This document shows, in pieces, positions 1-5,844 of a stretch of DNA of 6,843 bases. Source of the DNA: Planctomycetaceae bacterium (lineage in GTDB: Bacteria; Planctomycetota; Planctomycetia; Pirellulales; Pirellulaceae); assembly GCA_007129635.1 (NCBI GenBank), contig SKVE01000616.1, positions 1 to 6,843 of the forward strand. Reading direction: 5' to 3'. The notes below the pieces were generated by a model, which ran no database searches, was not told where the DNA came from, and was given only the letters and a program-made list of their open reading frames with translations. Made by a program: the position numbers and the translations under genes. Each line of letters begins with the position of its first letter. Within the stretch, counting starts at the first letter, position 1.

Positions 1-1036
1 GGGCATTCCCAAATCCCAGACTTAACTGGCCAGGATTGCCGCTGGGTTGGAGCAGGTACCGATGTTCGGTGATCAGCGCATCGATCAACGGTCGTGTGGA
101 CTCCCGATTCCCGAGAACGCCCAAGCAGATCGCTGCGCGATTGACCAACTTGTTGTCGGGCGATTCCAGCAGCGTCTGAAAACGCCATACCGCCGGTTGG
201 GTCCCAAACCGTTTCAGTTCGTCCAAGCAGGCGTCACGGATGTTAGCATCCGGATCTTGCATGGCTCGTTGCACGAAGACTTCGATCGATCGAGGCGTCT
301 GGAGCTTTCCCAGTACCTGGATGCACAGACGCCGGAGTTCTGGCGGATCTTTCTCGTTCTCGATGATCTCGATCAATCCGGCCGTCGCGGCAGGATCGTC
401 GATGGCTCGGATCGCCGCCCAGGCCTGTTTCTCCTGGCCACGCGCCTTGAGGATCCAGGTACGCCAGCTCTGCATCTTGCGCAACCACTGCTTCTCGGCC
501 AGATCGGCTTGATCCCTCGCTTTTTCCAACGCCACGTCCTGGGGCGTGCGCCAAGCCCCTCGATAGCGGATAAAGCCTTGGTCTTGCATCCATTGATCGG
601 TCTTGATCCACTGATCCTTGACTCGGCTGAACCCCAACGCGACCCGCGCTTCGCGATGATCCGGGTCCCATTGCAGGATCTGGTTGAGATGATGTTCCCG
701 TTGCGTTCGCAGATTCTTCAAGCGGCACTGCTCGGCCATTTCCCAGTGAGCTTCGACGGTATCCGGGATTTCCGGAGCTGTCTGTTGGTACCAACGAAGC
801 TCTTCGGAAAGCGTCAACACCTGCTGGACCTGATCCGCGTGCAGCATCAGACGAGCACCGCCATCGAGCTTAATGCGATAATCTTTACGGGGTTGCTGAT
901 CGGGGTTCAGCAGTTTCCCTTCGATTTGGCCGCCATTGGCCAGCAAGAAGACGGCCGCTTGGGCATTCTGTCCGCCCACGCTGGCAGAGCCCAGCAAGCA
1001 CCAAATGACGGCCAACCACAACCGACCTGAAGCCAT
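1..1036 (-). CDS. Secreted HEAT-repeat protein, C-terminus beyond window edge
   Basis: I read this frame directly from the reverse complement. It is open from an ATG at 1034-1036 to the left edge, giving 345 residues with no stop. Residues 1-28 form a Sec-type signal peptide: a short basic start (Arg5), a hydrophobic core LWLAVIWCLLGSA, and a likely cleavage after the AQA near residue 27. Residues 29-75 are a small beta-rich segment (VFLLANGGQIEGKLL...). Residues 128-171 carry the ALGF...GFIRYRGAWRTPQDVAL signature that recurs in planctomycetal secreted proteins. From about residue 205 onward come helical pairs resembling HEAT/armadillo repeats, for example DPDANIRDACLDELKRFGTQPAV. Such repeats normally bind other proteins; no enzymatic motif is visible and the function is unknown. 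The next gene upstream on this strand is the aminotransferase, 105 bases away. The start is supported by the signal peptide beginning right there. Long antisense frames over this gene are GC-driven shadows. Confidence 0.85.
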   Translation of the reverse strand, partial: MASGRLWLAVIWCLLGSASVGGQNAQAAVFLLANGGQIEGKLLNPDQQPRKDYRIKLDGGARLMLHADQVQQVLTLSEELRWYQQTAPEIPDTVEAHWEMAEQCRLKNLRTQREHHLNQILQWDPDHREARVALGFSRVKDQWIKTDQWMQDQGFIRYRGAWRTPQDVALEKARDQADLAEKQWLRKMQSWRTWILKARGQEKQAWAAIRAIDDPAATAGLIEIIENEKDPPELRRLCIQVLGKLQTPRSIEVFVQRAMQDPDANIRDACLDELKRFGTQPAVWRFQTLLESPDNKLVNRAAICLGVLGNRESTRPLIDALITEHRYLLQPSGNPGQLSLGFGNA

Positions 1037-1105
1037 GACACCATCTCGACTCGGCAAAATCGACTCCGCTCGTACCTTGTTTGCAGTTCATCCTTCTCTA
1101 CCAGG

Positions 1106-1135
1106 AGTATACCTTGGAGAAGACCCATCTTGCAA
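1106..1135 (-). promoter_or_regulatory. Candidate sigma-70-type promoter for the HEAT-repeat gene
   Basis: On the minus strand TTGCAA (1130-1135) is followed after 18 bases by TATACT (1106-1111). The -10 box matches the consensus at 5 of 6 positions and the -35 at 4 of 6. It lies in the 105-base gap between the aminotransferase stop and the HEAT-protein start, giving a predicted leader of about 60 bases. If real, the HEAT gene has its own promoter and need not depend on the aminotransferase transcript. This is motif matching only, and planctomycete promoters are poorly characterised. Confidence 0.35.
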
Positions 1136-1141
1136 CGAATC

Positions 1142-2095
1142 TCAGCGACGTGCGAATCGGGTGGCTTGCGCGGAGATGTCCAGCCCGACTTGCTGGCTCC
1201 ATGCGTCGAGAAGCCGCCCGCAGCATTCCCCTCGTTTTCCGTCACCGATGGGTCGACCATCCAGTTCGGTCACGGGCCACACGCAGGGGCTGGTGCTGCA
1301 GAGCATGACTTCGTCGGCTTGGTGCACGTCTTCGATGGTAAGATCACGGTGGTGGAAGCCGATTCCCAATTCGCTGGCCAATTCCTCGATGACGCCGACA
1401 CTGACGCCCGGCAGAATCTTCTCTTGTGGCGGCGACACGATTCCTTCGTCACGTCGGAAGATGATCAGGTTGGCTGTCGATGCTTCCAACACATGGTCGT
1501 CCAAATCCAGCAGCAAAGCTCTCGCCGCAGGTTGCACGCGCCGCGCGTGCAGATCGGCCAGATAATAGTGCATCCGACTGCGGCATTTCAGTTCGGCGGG
1601 CCAGCACTCCGTTGGAACTTGGCGGATCGGGCTGACCACCAGCGACTGTCCGCGCCGGTACGCGTCTACCCACAACCCAAACGACAGCGGGTAGGTGTGC
1701 ATGCAGACCATCGGTCCAGGCGATGCATCGCTCGGCACCGCTTGGGTCATGGTCGCGTAGGGGCCGGGAGTCACGAAAATCGACAAGCCCAGATCGTCGT
1801 CCGGGTGCATCCGAGCGTGGTTTCGCGAAACCAATTCCCGAGCCGTCTGGGCCAGTTCCGCCATATCCCAAGCGGGCGTCACCTGGACGATCTGCAGCGA
1901 ACGGCTCAAACGCTGCAGGTGCGTTTCCAGTCGGAAGAGCTGCCCGCGAAAAGTTCGCACCTGTTCCGCGACCGTCACGCCGAGCACGAAACCCGTATCG
2001 TAGATCGGCACCATCGCCTGATGCGCAGGGACGAACTGGCCGTTCAGGTAGGCCACGTCCTCCGTACTAGATCCAGGCGATTCTGTGTTCATCAT
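1142..2095 (-). CDS. Fold-type IV PLP-dependent aminotransferase (BCAT/DAAT/PabC-like)
   Basis: The 317-residue length is normal for class IV aminotransferases, which are cytoplasmic enzymes moving amino groups onto 2-oxo acids (branched-chain, D-amino acid) or lyases such as aminodeoxychorismate lyase. Family landmarks appear in order. Residues 15-20 are the opening strand (AYLNGQ). Residues 31-45 are YDTGFVLGVTVAEQV, equivalent to the usual 'DRGFxxGDGVFE' segment. FRLETHLQRL follows at 54-63. The PLP-lysine candidate is K170 in ELKCRSRMHYY, with E204 in VLEASTANL as the pyridine-nitrogen contact. Finally SPP...ILPGVSVGVIEELASELGI runs over residues 221-245. The K-x-x-S-R context is closer to PabC/DAAT-type 'KxxNR' than to the 'KAGGNY' of IlvE, so I do not assign a substrate or gene symbol. 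Two ATGs are adjacent at 2090-2095 and either could initiate. No strong Shine-Dalgarno sequence precedes them. The gene is transcribed divergently from the oxidoreductase operon. Confidence 0.9.
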   Translation of the reverse strand: MMNTESPGSSTEDVAYLNGQFVPAHQAMVPIYDTGFVLGVTVAEQVRTFRGQLFRLETHLQRLSRSLQIVQVTPAWDMAELAQTARELVSRNHARMHPDDDLGLSIFVTPGPYATMTQAVPSDASPGPMVCMHTYPLSFGLWVDAYRRGQSLVVSPIRQVPTECWPAELKCRSRMHYYLADLHARRVQPAARALLLDLDDHVLEASTANLIIFRRDEGIVSPPQEKILPGVSVGVIEELASELGIGFHHRDLTIEDVHQADEVMLCSTSPCVWPVTELDGRPIGDGKRGECCGRLLDAWSQQVGLDISAQATRFARR

Positions 2096-2157
2096 GTGAC
2101 TTTCTATGGCCTCGGCAAGCTGTCTCCACCCCTCCCGGATGGGAATCTCGGTCGCGA

Positions 2158-2163
2158 ATTATA
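2158..2163 (-). promoter_or_regulatory. Candidate -10 box for the aminotransferase gene
   Basis: The minus strand reads TATAAT exactly here, about 63 bases upstream of the aminotransferase start, which would give a leader of roughly 55 bases. No good -35 hexamer lies 16-18 bases further upstream (the region is GGCGG-like), so the site would need an activator or a different sigma factor. It rests on one perfect hexamer in a GC-rich intergenic region. Confidence 0.3.
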
Positions 2164-2207
2164 CTCGACATCATCATATGCCGCCACGCTGTCTGGAGTC
2201 GGCGAAC

Positions 2208-2236
2208 TTGAGTCTTGCGGCCGAATCGTTCAGAAT
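2208..2236 (+). promoter_or_regulatory. Candidate promoter for the Gfo/Idh/MocA operon
   Basis: TTGAGT (2208-2213) and CAGAAT (2231-2236) are spaced by exactly 17 bases, each matching the sigma-70 consensus at 4 of 6 positions. A start near 2243 would leave a leader of about 115 bases before the GTG at 2359. That leader includes an uninterrupted run of nine T (2307-2315). A very weak hairpin (CGTC/GACG, about 2288-2297) precedes the T tracts. I do not consider it a convincing terminator or riboswitch. The region is shared with the divergent aminotransferase promoter. Confidence 0.3.
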
Positions 2237-2343
2237 GGGGACTTGGGCAGGAGTGCCGTCCCGCTGGTGAAGGGGCTTCTGATCATCGTCGAGGACGTTT
2301 TTCCCATTTTTTTTTGCGCGCGGCCGTTGGGCAGGTTCGCATT

Positions 2344-2349
2344 GAGGAG
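2344..2349 (+). promoter_or_regulatory. Ribosome binding site that fixes the GTG start of the first oxidoreductase-like gene
   Basis: GAGGAG is followed after nine bases by GTG at 2359-2361. The frame stays open 144 bases further upstream to an ATG at 2215. However, those 48 extra residues are Arg/Gly-rich with no family similarity, whereas translation from the GTG begins directly with the Rossmann strand (MRLRVGIIGLG). This places the true start at 2359. Confidence 0.8.
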
Positions 2350-2358
2350 ACGATTTTC

Positions 2359-3498
2359 GTGAGACTTCGGGTGGGCATCATCGGGCTGGGGGACACGTGG
2401 GAACGTCGCTATCGACCGGCGTTGCTCACGTTGCGCGATCGATTCGACGTCCGCAGCGTGTATTCGCCCGTGACTCTGCTGGCCGACAAGGCCGCTCGAC
2501 GTTTCCGCGCCGATGTCAGTCACGGCTTCCAGCACCTGGCTCATCGTACGGATATCGATGCGGTACTGGTACTGGCCACCGACTGGCTGGGAATCCAGCC
2601 GATCCTGGCCGCTTGCCGTGCTGGCAAGGCCGTTTACGGCGCGGGGACTTTCGATCTGGACATGGATCAAGCCGCGGTGCTCAGGCAACGGGTCCGGGAA
2701 TCGGGCATCGCTTACATGGCCGAGTTTCCGCGTCGTCACGCTCCGGCCACCGTCCGCTTAAAAGAATTGATCGCTACCCGGTTGGGCCAACCGCGTCTAC
2801 TGTTCTGTCACCATCGCGCCAAGAGCGGCAAGTCCCGTTCGAAACGAAGGCAACCCTCGCTGTCGGCCAGCGATTCGCAGCGGCTGGCCAATCTGGTGGA
2901 TTGGTGCTGTTACGTGGTCGGCGCTGCGCCGCGCAGCGTGCTGGGGATCGAGCATCCTTCGGCGGCCGCTCCGATTCCCCAGGACACCAGCGGCCAGCGG
3001 CCAGATCCCCAGCCCACCGGTAGCCGCCCGGCGGCCGATTACCGGCTGGTCAGCCTGGACTTCTCGCCCGAGGGTGCATCCGGCTCGGGGCCGATCGCCC
3101 AAATCAGTTCTGGCAATTACCTGCCGCCTGATTGGCCCGAAGCCATCTCGTTTCGCCCGCCGGCCCATCTGCAGGTGTGCTGCGAACATGGCGTGGCCTT
3201 CGTCGATCTGCCCGCGACCGTCGTGTGGTTCGATCAGGCCGGCCCCCACCTGGAGTCCCTGGAGCATGAGCGGCCGGTGGGCGAGCAGATGCTGCGACAA
3301 TTCCATCGAGCCGTTACCAGCTTGATTTTGCAACGCGACGATCTGGAAGATGCTTGCCGCATCACCCGGATCATGCGATCCGTTCAACAATCAGTCCGGC
3401 AACGGTGCTGGTTGACGGTCGACCAGCGGCCGAGTGAGATTTCGCATGACCCTTCCGCAACCCAAGATGACCCAAAGGAGACGACCGATGCCATCTGA
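2359..3498 (+). CDS. Gfo/Idh/MocA-like protein lacking catalytic residues (probable pseudoenzyme)
   Basis: This 379-residue protein has the family architecture. An N-terminal Rossmann fold opens with RVGIIGLGDTW (residues 4-14). The strand-helix unit DIDAVLVLATDWLG...AACRAGKAVYG covers residues 66-94. The C-terminal alpha/beta domain follows. Family members are NAD(P)-dependent sugar or inositol dehydrogenases and related enzymes. Aligned with the neighbouring paralogue, four conserved positions are changed. The ribose-binding Asp at the end of beta-2 is Ser36, and the DHWH histidine is Gly78. The EKP motif is A95-G96-T97, so the catalytic Lys is Gly96. The His of H-x-x-D is Asn178, although Asp181 is kept. 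Residues 200-226 form a Pro/Ser-rich insertion. There is no signal peptide, so it is predicted cytoplasmic. The stop overlaps the next gene by 11 bases, which suggests coupled translation and a shared job. I infer a non-catalytic or altered role; substrate unknown. Confidence 0.85.
   Translation: MRLRVGIIGLGDTWERRYRPALLTLRDRFDVRSVYSPVTLLADKAARRFRADVSHGFQHLAHRTDIDAVLVLATDWLGIQPILAACRAGKAVYGAGTFDLDMDQAAVLRQRVRESGIAYMAEFPRRHAPATVRLKELIATRLGQPRLLFCHHRAKSGKSRSKRRQPSLSASDSQRLANLVDWCCYVVGAAPRSVLGIEHPSAAAPIPQDTSGQRPDPQPTGSRPAADYRLVSLDFSPEGASGSGPIAQISSGNYLPPDWPEAISFRPPAHLQVCCEHGVAFVDLPATVVWFDQAGPHLESLEHERPVGEQMLRQFHRAVTSLILQRDDLEDACRITRIMRSVQQSVRQRCWLTVDQRPSEISHDPSATQDDPKETTDAI
3474..3480 (+). promoter_or_regulatory. 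Strong Shine-Dalgarno inside the upstream gene, fixing the start at 3488
   Basis: AAAGGAG lies seven bases before the ATG at 3488 and is embedded in the last codons of the preceding gene. An in-frame ATG at 3434 would add 18 residues with no matching ribosome site, and it would push the twin-arginine motif further from the N-terminus. The site supports initiation at 3488 and translational coupling with the upstream gene. Confidence 0.8.
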
Positions 3499-4918
3499 CC
3501 ACGCCTCCAGGCCCGAGCGATCGTGCCACGATCCGCGTTATGGCCGACGCCGATTTCTGCAGACCATGGCCGGTGCGGCTTCGACCCTGACACTGCCTCA
3601 GGTTCTGCCGAATTCCGTTTTCGGCGCTACGGCGCCCAGCAACCGCATCCATGTGGGCCTGATCGGCTGTGGTCATCAGAGCCAGCGGATCGTCCCCTCG
3701 TTTTTGGTCCACGACGACATGCAGATGCTGGCGGTTTGCGATGTGAATCGACGTGGCGACGGGTACTATCACCCCGAACAGATCCTGGGCCGCGAAACGG
3801 CTCAAGAATGGGTGCATCAGCATTACGCAAAGAAGGCACCCAGCGGACGCTACCGAGGCTGTGCCGCTTACAACGATTATCGGCAACTGGTCGATCGGCC
3901 GGACATCGACGCGGTGGCGATCGTCGTCCCCGACCACTGGCATGCCTTGATCGCGATCGCCGCGATGCGCGCCGGGAAGGATGTCTACTGCGAGAAACCA
4001 CTTTCGTTGACGATCTCCGAGGGCCAGCAGATGGTCCAAGCGGTACGCAAGTACGATCGCATCTTCCAAACCGGCGCTCAATTCCGATCCAGTCCGGCGG
4101 TGCGTCACGCTTGCGAACTGGTGCGTAACGGGCGGCTGGGTGAGATCCGGTTAGTCCGTTCGTGGGTCGATCCGAACAGCTTCGAGAGCCCCGGACCCGG
4201 CTGGCAGCCGCAACCGGTACCGGATGGTTTCGACTACGATTTTTGGCTGGGCCCGGCACCCTTGGCACCGTTCCACCGCGAACGTTGTTTCTTCCGATGG
4301 CGGTATATCCTAGACTATTCGAACGGTCAGACGGTGAACTTCGGCGCCCATACCAACGACATCATCCAATGGGCCTTGGGTACCGAAGACACGTCGCCGG
4401 TTGAATTCGAGGACAATGGCAGCCAGTTCCTGCCGCCGGGCAGCCTGTTCGATGCGGCCTCGCGAACGGCCTTCCGCGCTCGGTACGCCAACGGCATCGA
4501 ACTGCTGTGCGAAACGCGAACACCTTCAGGAGCCAAATTCGAAGGGACCGAAGGCCGACTGGAAATCACGCTGGGCGGCCGACTGGCCACCTATCCGGAA
4601 AACCTGAAGGATTCGGTCATCGGGCCGGACGAGATCCGTCTGCCGGTCAGTAATCCAGCGCACACCAGGCATGTTCGCGATCACGTCGACGCCGACCACG
4701 TTCGCAATTTCCTGGACGCGGTGAAAAGCCGCCAGGACCCGATCGAACCGGTCGAAACGGGCCACCGCTCCGGCAGCCTCTGCCTGCTGGGCAATATGGC
4801 TCAGCTTCTCAAACGAAAATTCAGTTGGGATCCCGTCGCCCAACGCAGCGACGACTCGGACGTGAACCGAATGCTGGTCCGGGAAATGCGATCGCCCTGG
4901 ACGCTGGACCCCGCGTAG
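3488..4918 (+). CDS. Tat-exported Gfo/Idh/MocA family NAD(P)-dependent oxidoreductase
   Basis: This 476-residue protein begins with a twin-arginine signal: RRRFLQ at residues 20-25, then a mildly hydrophobic stretch ending near VFGA (44-47). It should therefore be folded with its cofactor before export across the cytoplasmic membrane. The mature part has the Rossmann motif VGLIGCG (56-62) and the beta-2 Asp85 that normally binds the adenosine ribose. DHWH follows at 149-152, and the catalytic CEKP at 168-171 (Lys170). The H-x-x-D pair His288/Asp291 lies in FGAHTNDIIQWALG. FEGTEGRLEI at 351-360 belongs to the longer C-terminal domain typical of planctomycetal members. All key residues are present, so it is likely an active dehydrogenase or related hydride-transfer enzyme on a carbohydrate-like substrate. 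The substrate cannot be read from sequence. It is the second gene of a two-gene operon, and a hairpin 13 bases after its stop probably ends the transcript. Confidence 0.93.
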   Translation: MPSDHASRPERSCHDPRYGRRRFLQTMAGAASTLTLPQVLPNSVFGATAPSNRIHVGLIGCGHQSQRIVPSFLVHDDMQMLAVCDVNRRGDGYYHPEQILGRETAQEWVHQHYAKKAPSGRYRGCAAYNDYRQLVDRPDIDAVAIVVPDHWHALIAIAAMRAGKDVYCEKPLSLTISEGQQMVQAVRKYDRIFQTGAQFRSSPAVRHACELVRNGRLGEIRLVRSWVDPNSFESPGPGWQPQPVPDGFDYDFWLGPAPLAPFHRERCFFRWRYILDYSNGQTVNFGAHTNDIIQWALGTEDTSPVEFEDNGSQFLPPGSLFDAASRTAFRARYANGIELLCETRTPSGAKFEGTEGRLEITLGGRLATYPENLKDSVIGPDEIRLPVSNPAHTRHVRDHVDADHVRNFLDAVKSRQDPIEPVETGHRSGSLCLLGNMAQLLKRKFSWDPVAQRSDDSDVNRMLVREMRSPWTLDPA

Positions 4919-4931
4919 AGTCTTCGGTCGT

Positions 4932-4958
4932 AACATGCGCGCACGGTGCGCGCATGTT
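4932..4958 (+). terminator. Strong hairpin after the oxidoreductase operon, probable terminator
   Basis: A perfect 12-base inverted repeat (4932-4943 with 4947-4958) encloses a three-base loop, CGG. The stem is very GC-rich in the middle (GCGCGCA/TGCGCGC). It starts 13 bases after the stop at 4918. Only a short T stretch follows (TTT, then G), so it is not a textbook intrinsic terminator. It could also serve as a 3'-end stabiliser or act bidirectionally for the convergent gene. Confidence 0.6.
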
Positions 4959-4959
4959 T

Positions 4960-5008
4960 GTAGGTTGGGACTCTGTCCCGACCGGGTCGGGTCGGAGACC
5001 CAACCTAC
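4960..5008. repeat. 49-base imperfect intergenic palindrome, probable dispersed repeat
   Basis: Outer arms GTAGGTTGGG (4960-4969) and CCCAACCTAC (4999-5008) are perfectly complementary. The symmetry continues inward to a centre at 4984 with only three mismatches over 24-base half-sites, and the inner part is GACC/GGTC. It sits between two convergent genes, one base after the hairpin at 4932-4958. The form is that of REP-like dispersed intergenic palindromes, and its TAGGTTGGG ends look familiar from planctomycete intergenic DNA. That familiarity is recollection, not something shown by this window, which holds one copy. It could also help terminate transcription from both sides. Confidence 0.6.
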
Positions 5009-5033
5009 TTGGTTGCGGCCGAACCGCGTTAGG

Positions 5034-5417
5034 TTATCCGCTAGGCTCCGGCATGGCTGACGAGTGGTGTTCGACGATCAACCACCGACCATCGATCCAC
5101 TGATAGACGAAAGTGAAGCGAGCCTGAACCTTCGGAACGGGGCCCGACTTGAACTCGAAGGTGTAGACGCCCGAGTTGATCGCGATGCCGCCGTAGATCC
5201 GCACGTTCGCTTCATCGATCTTCCCCACGGGCCCTTTCGCCAAAAAATGGACGAAATAGTCGCGGATCTCCGTGGGGTTGTGTCGGACCAGGTTGGACAC
5301 CGTGGGTTCCAGATGAGCGTTATCCGCATACAGCTTGACCACTTCGTCAGGATCCCCTGTCTGCAACGCCGCGTTCCATTGATCGAACAGCTTCAGGATT
5401 TCGTCTTCTAGTTTCAT
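5034..5417 (-). CDS. Small CaMKII-association-domain / SgcJ-DUF4440-like protein (NTF2 fold)
   Basis: The 127-residue length is typical for single-domain SnoaL/NTF2-fold proteins. Residues 4-36 are the amphipathic helices (DEILKLFDQWNAALQTGD, then LYADNAHLEP). The segment NPTEIRDYFVHFL at 47-59 is the third helix. The C-terminal sheet ends with ARFTFVYQWIDGRWLIVEHHSSAMPE (99-124). The HHSS ending is the hallmark of the CaMKII association-domain family, members of which are often annotated as 'SgcJ/EcaC family oxidoreductase'. There is no signal peptide, so it is probably a cytoplasmic oligomer. The pocket may bind a small ligand, but family members have diverse or unknown roles and I assign no reaction. 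It is convergent with the oxidoreductase operon, with stops 115 bases apart, and has its own purine-rich ribosome site. Confidence 0.88.
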   Translation of the reverse strand: MKLEDEILKLFDQWNAALQTGDPDEVVKLYADNAHLEPTVSNLVRHNPTEIRDYFVHFLAKGPVGKIDEANVRIYGGIAINSGVYTFEFKSGPVPKVQARFTFVYQWIDGRWLIVEHHSSAMPEPSG

Positions 5418-5420
5418 TCG

Positions 5421-5430
5421 CCCCCCCTTC
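5421..5430 (-). promoter_or_regulatory. Ribosome binding site with a seven-G tract
   Basis: On the minus strand GAAGGGGGGG precedes the ATG at 5415-5417 by three bases (CGA). The polypurine run can pair with the anti-Shine-Dalgarno in several registers and supports the start chosen for the 127-residue gene. A homopolymeric G run inside a ribosome site is unusual, because slippage there would alter the spacing. Confidence 0.6.
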
Positions 5431-5682
5431 GTTTGTGTAAACTTAAGTCCATAGGTTTTATTTTTCGGGAGTGGATTTTTCTCCGCGACACTTTTGCAAA
5501 AAGTTGACGGGCCCGCAAGTACACCGATTGCTAGGAAATACCACTTCCGCCTCTTGTTGGCCTAACGTGATTTCCATACTTCAGAGAAAAATTCAACAAA
5601 ATAGGAGGATGTTGCGATAGGTGATTCCATGGATTCCCTTTTATTCCTACATTTTTCGTCAGCTTGGCCTACACTTGGATGA
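5431..5682. other. AT-richer intergenic region with no convincing gene
   Basis: Base composition is visibly lower in GC than on either side, with runs such as TTTTATTTTT and AGAAAAATTC. Small palindromes are present: ACTTAAGT near 5441 and TTTTGCAAAA at 5492-5501. A TTGACG at 5504-5509 resembles a -35 box, but no good -10 follows at 16-18 bases. An AGGAGG at 5603-5608 has no real gene after it. It is followed only by ATG-TTG-CGA-TAG and by a 21-codon frame from GTG 5621 to TGA 5686. The region probably contains the divergent promoters of the SgcJ-like gene and the ABC exporter, but none can be fixed. Confidence 0.5.
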
Positions 5683-5844
5683 ATGAAGTCAGCCACGGAA
5701 GGGCCGGACTTGCTTCCAGCAATCACAGCCCTCTTGGATGCCACGAGACTGATTGAAGACACCCCTGAACGACTACGATGCAAGATCGGGAACTTTCCGG
5801 ACCCCTACGCCAACAGCAAATCGAAGACGCGCTGCGGATTCTAG
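5683..5844 (+). CDS. Possible 53-residue upstream ORF or frameshifted N-terminus of the ABC exporter
   Basis: From ATG 5683 the frame encodes 53 residues and stops at TAG 5842-5844, overlapping the exporter ORF by 67 bases. The first 32 residues look protein-like, with an amphipathic helical stretch LLPAITALLDATRLIEDTPERLR. After about 5778 this frame loses that character, while the exporter frame begins. The pattern fits either a short coupled ORF or a single-base indel near 5768-5780 that separates the true N-terminus from the rest of the exporter. No Shine-Dalgarno is evident. Its ATG overlaps the TGA of the 21-codon frame as ATGA. I cannot decide between these readings. Confidence 0.25.
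   Translation: MKSATEGPDLLPAITALLDATRLIEDTPERLRCKIGNFPDPYANSKSKTRCGF

Noticed and set aside
47..1030. 327-codon open frame on the plus strand
   Set aside because: It lies antisense to the HEAT-repeat gene, which has a signal peptide and family signature. The plus-strand product is Arg/Pro/Gln-rich with no recognisable fold, so it is a GC-driven shadow.
1046..1066. Direct repeat TCGACTC twice near the HEAT gene start
   Set aside because: Two seven-base copies in GC-rich DNA are expected by chance.
2288..2315. Weak hairpin followed by T tracts, as a possible attenuator
   Set aside because: The stem is only about four base pairs (CGTC/GACG) and the T runs are interrupted by CCCA. No leader peptide or alternative structure is visible.
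2215..2358. 48-codon N-terminal extension of the first oxidoreductase-like gene
   Set aside because: The extension lacks family similarity, and a good ribosome site precedes the GTG at 2359.
1130..2362. 410-codon open frame on the plus strand
   Set aside because: It is antisense to the aminotransferase, whose motifs are clear. The product is His/Arg-rich and without family features.
3434..3487. Upstream ATG for the Tat-exported oxidoreductase
   Set aside because: It has no ribosome site and would put the twin-arginine motif about 38 residues in. The AAAGGAG before 3488 is decisive.
5504..5533. Sigma-70 promoter from TTGACG upstream of the ABC exporter
   Set aside because: No hexamer resembling TATAAT occurs at 16-18 bases, and the best candidates (ATTGCT, TTGCTA) match poorly.
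5562..5783. 73-codon minus-strand frame in the intergenic region
   Set aside because: It is Ser/Lys-rich, has no ribosome site, overlaps the exporter start, and shows no domain.
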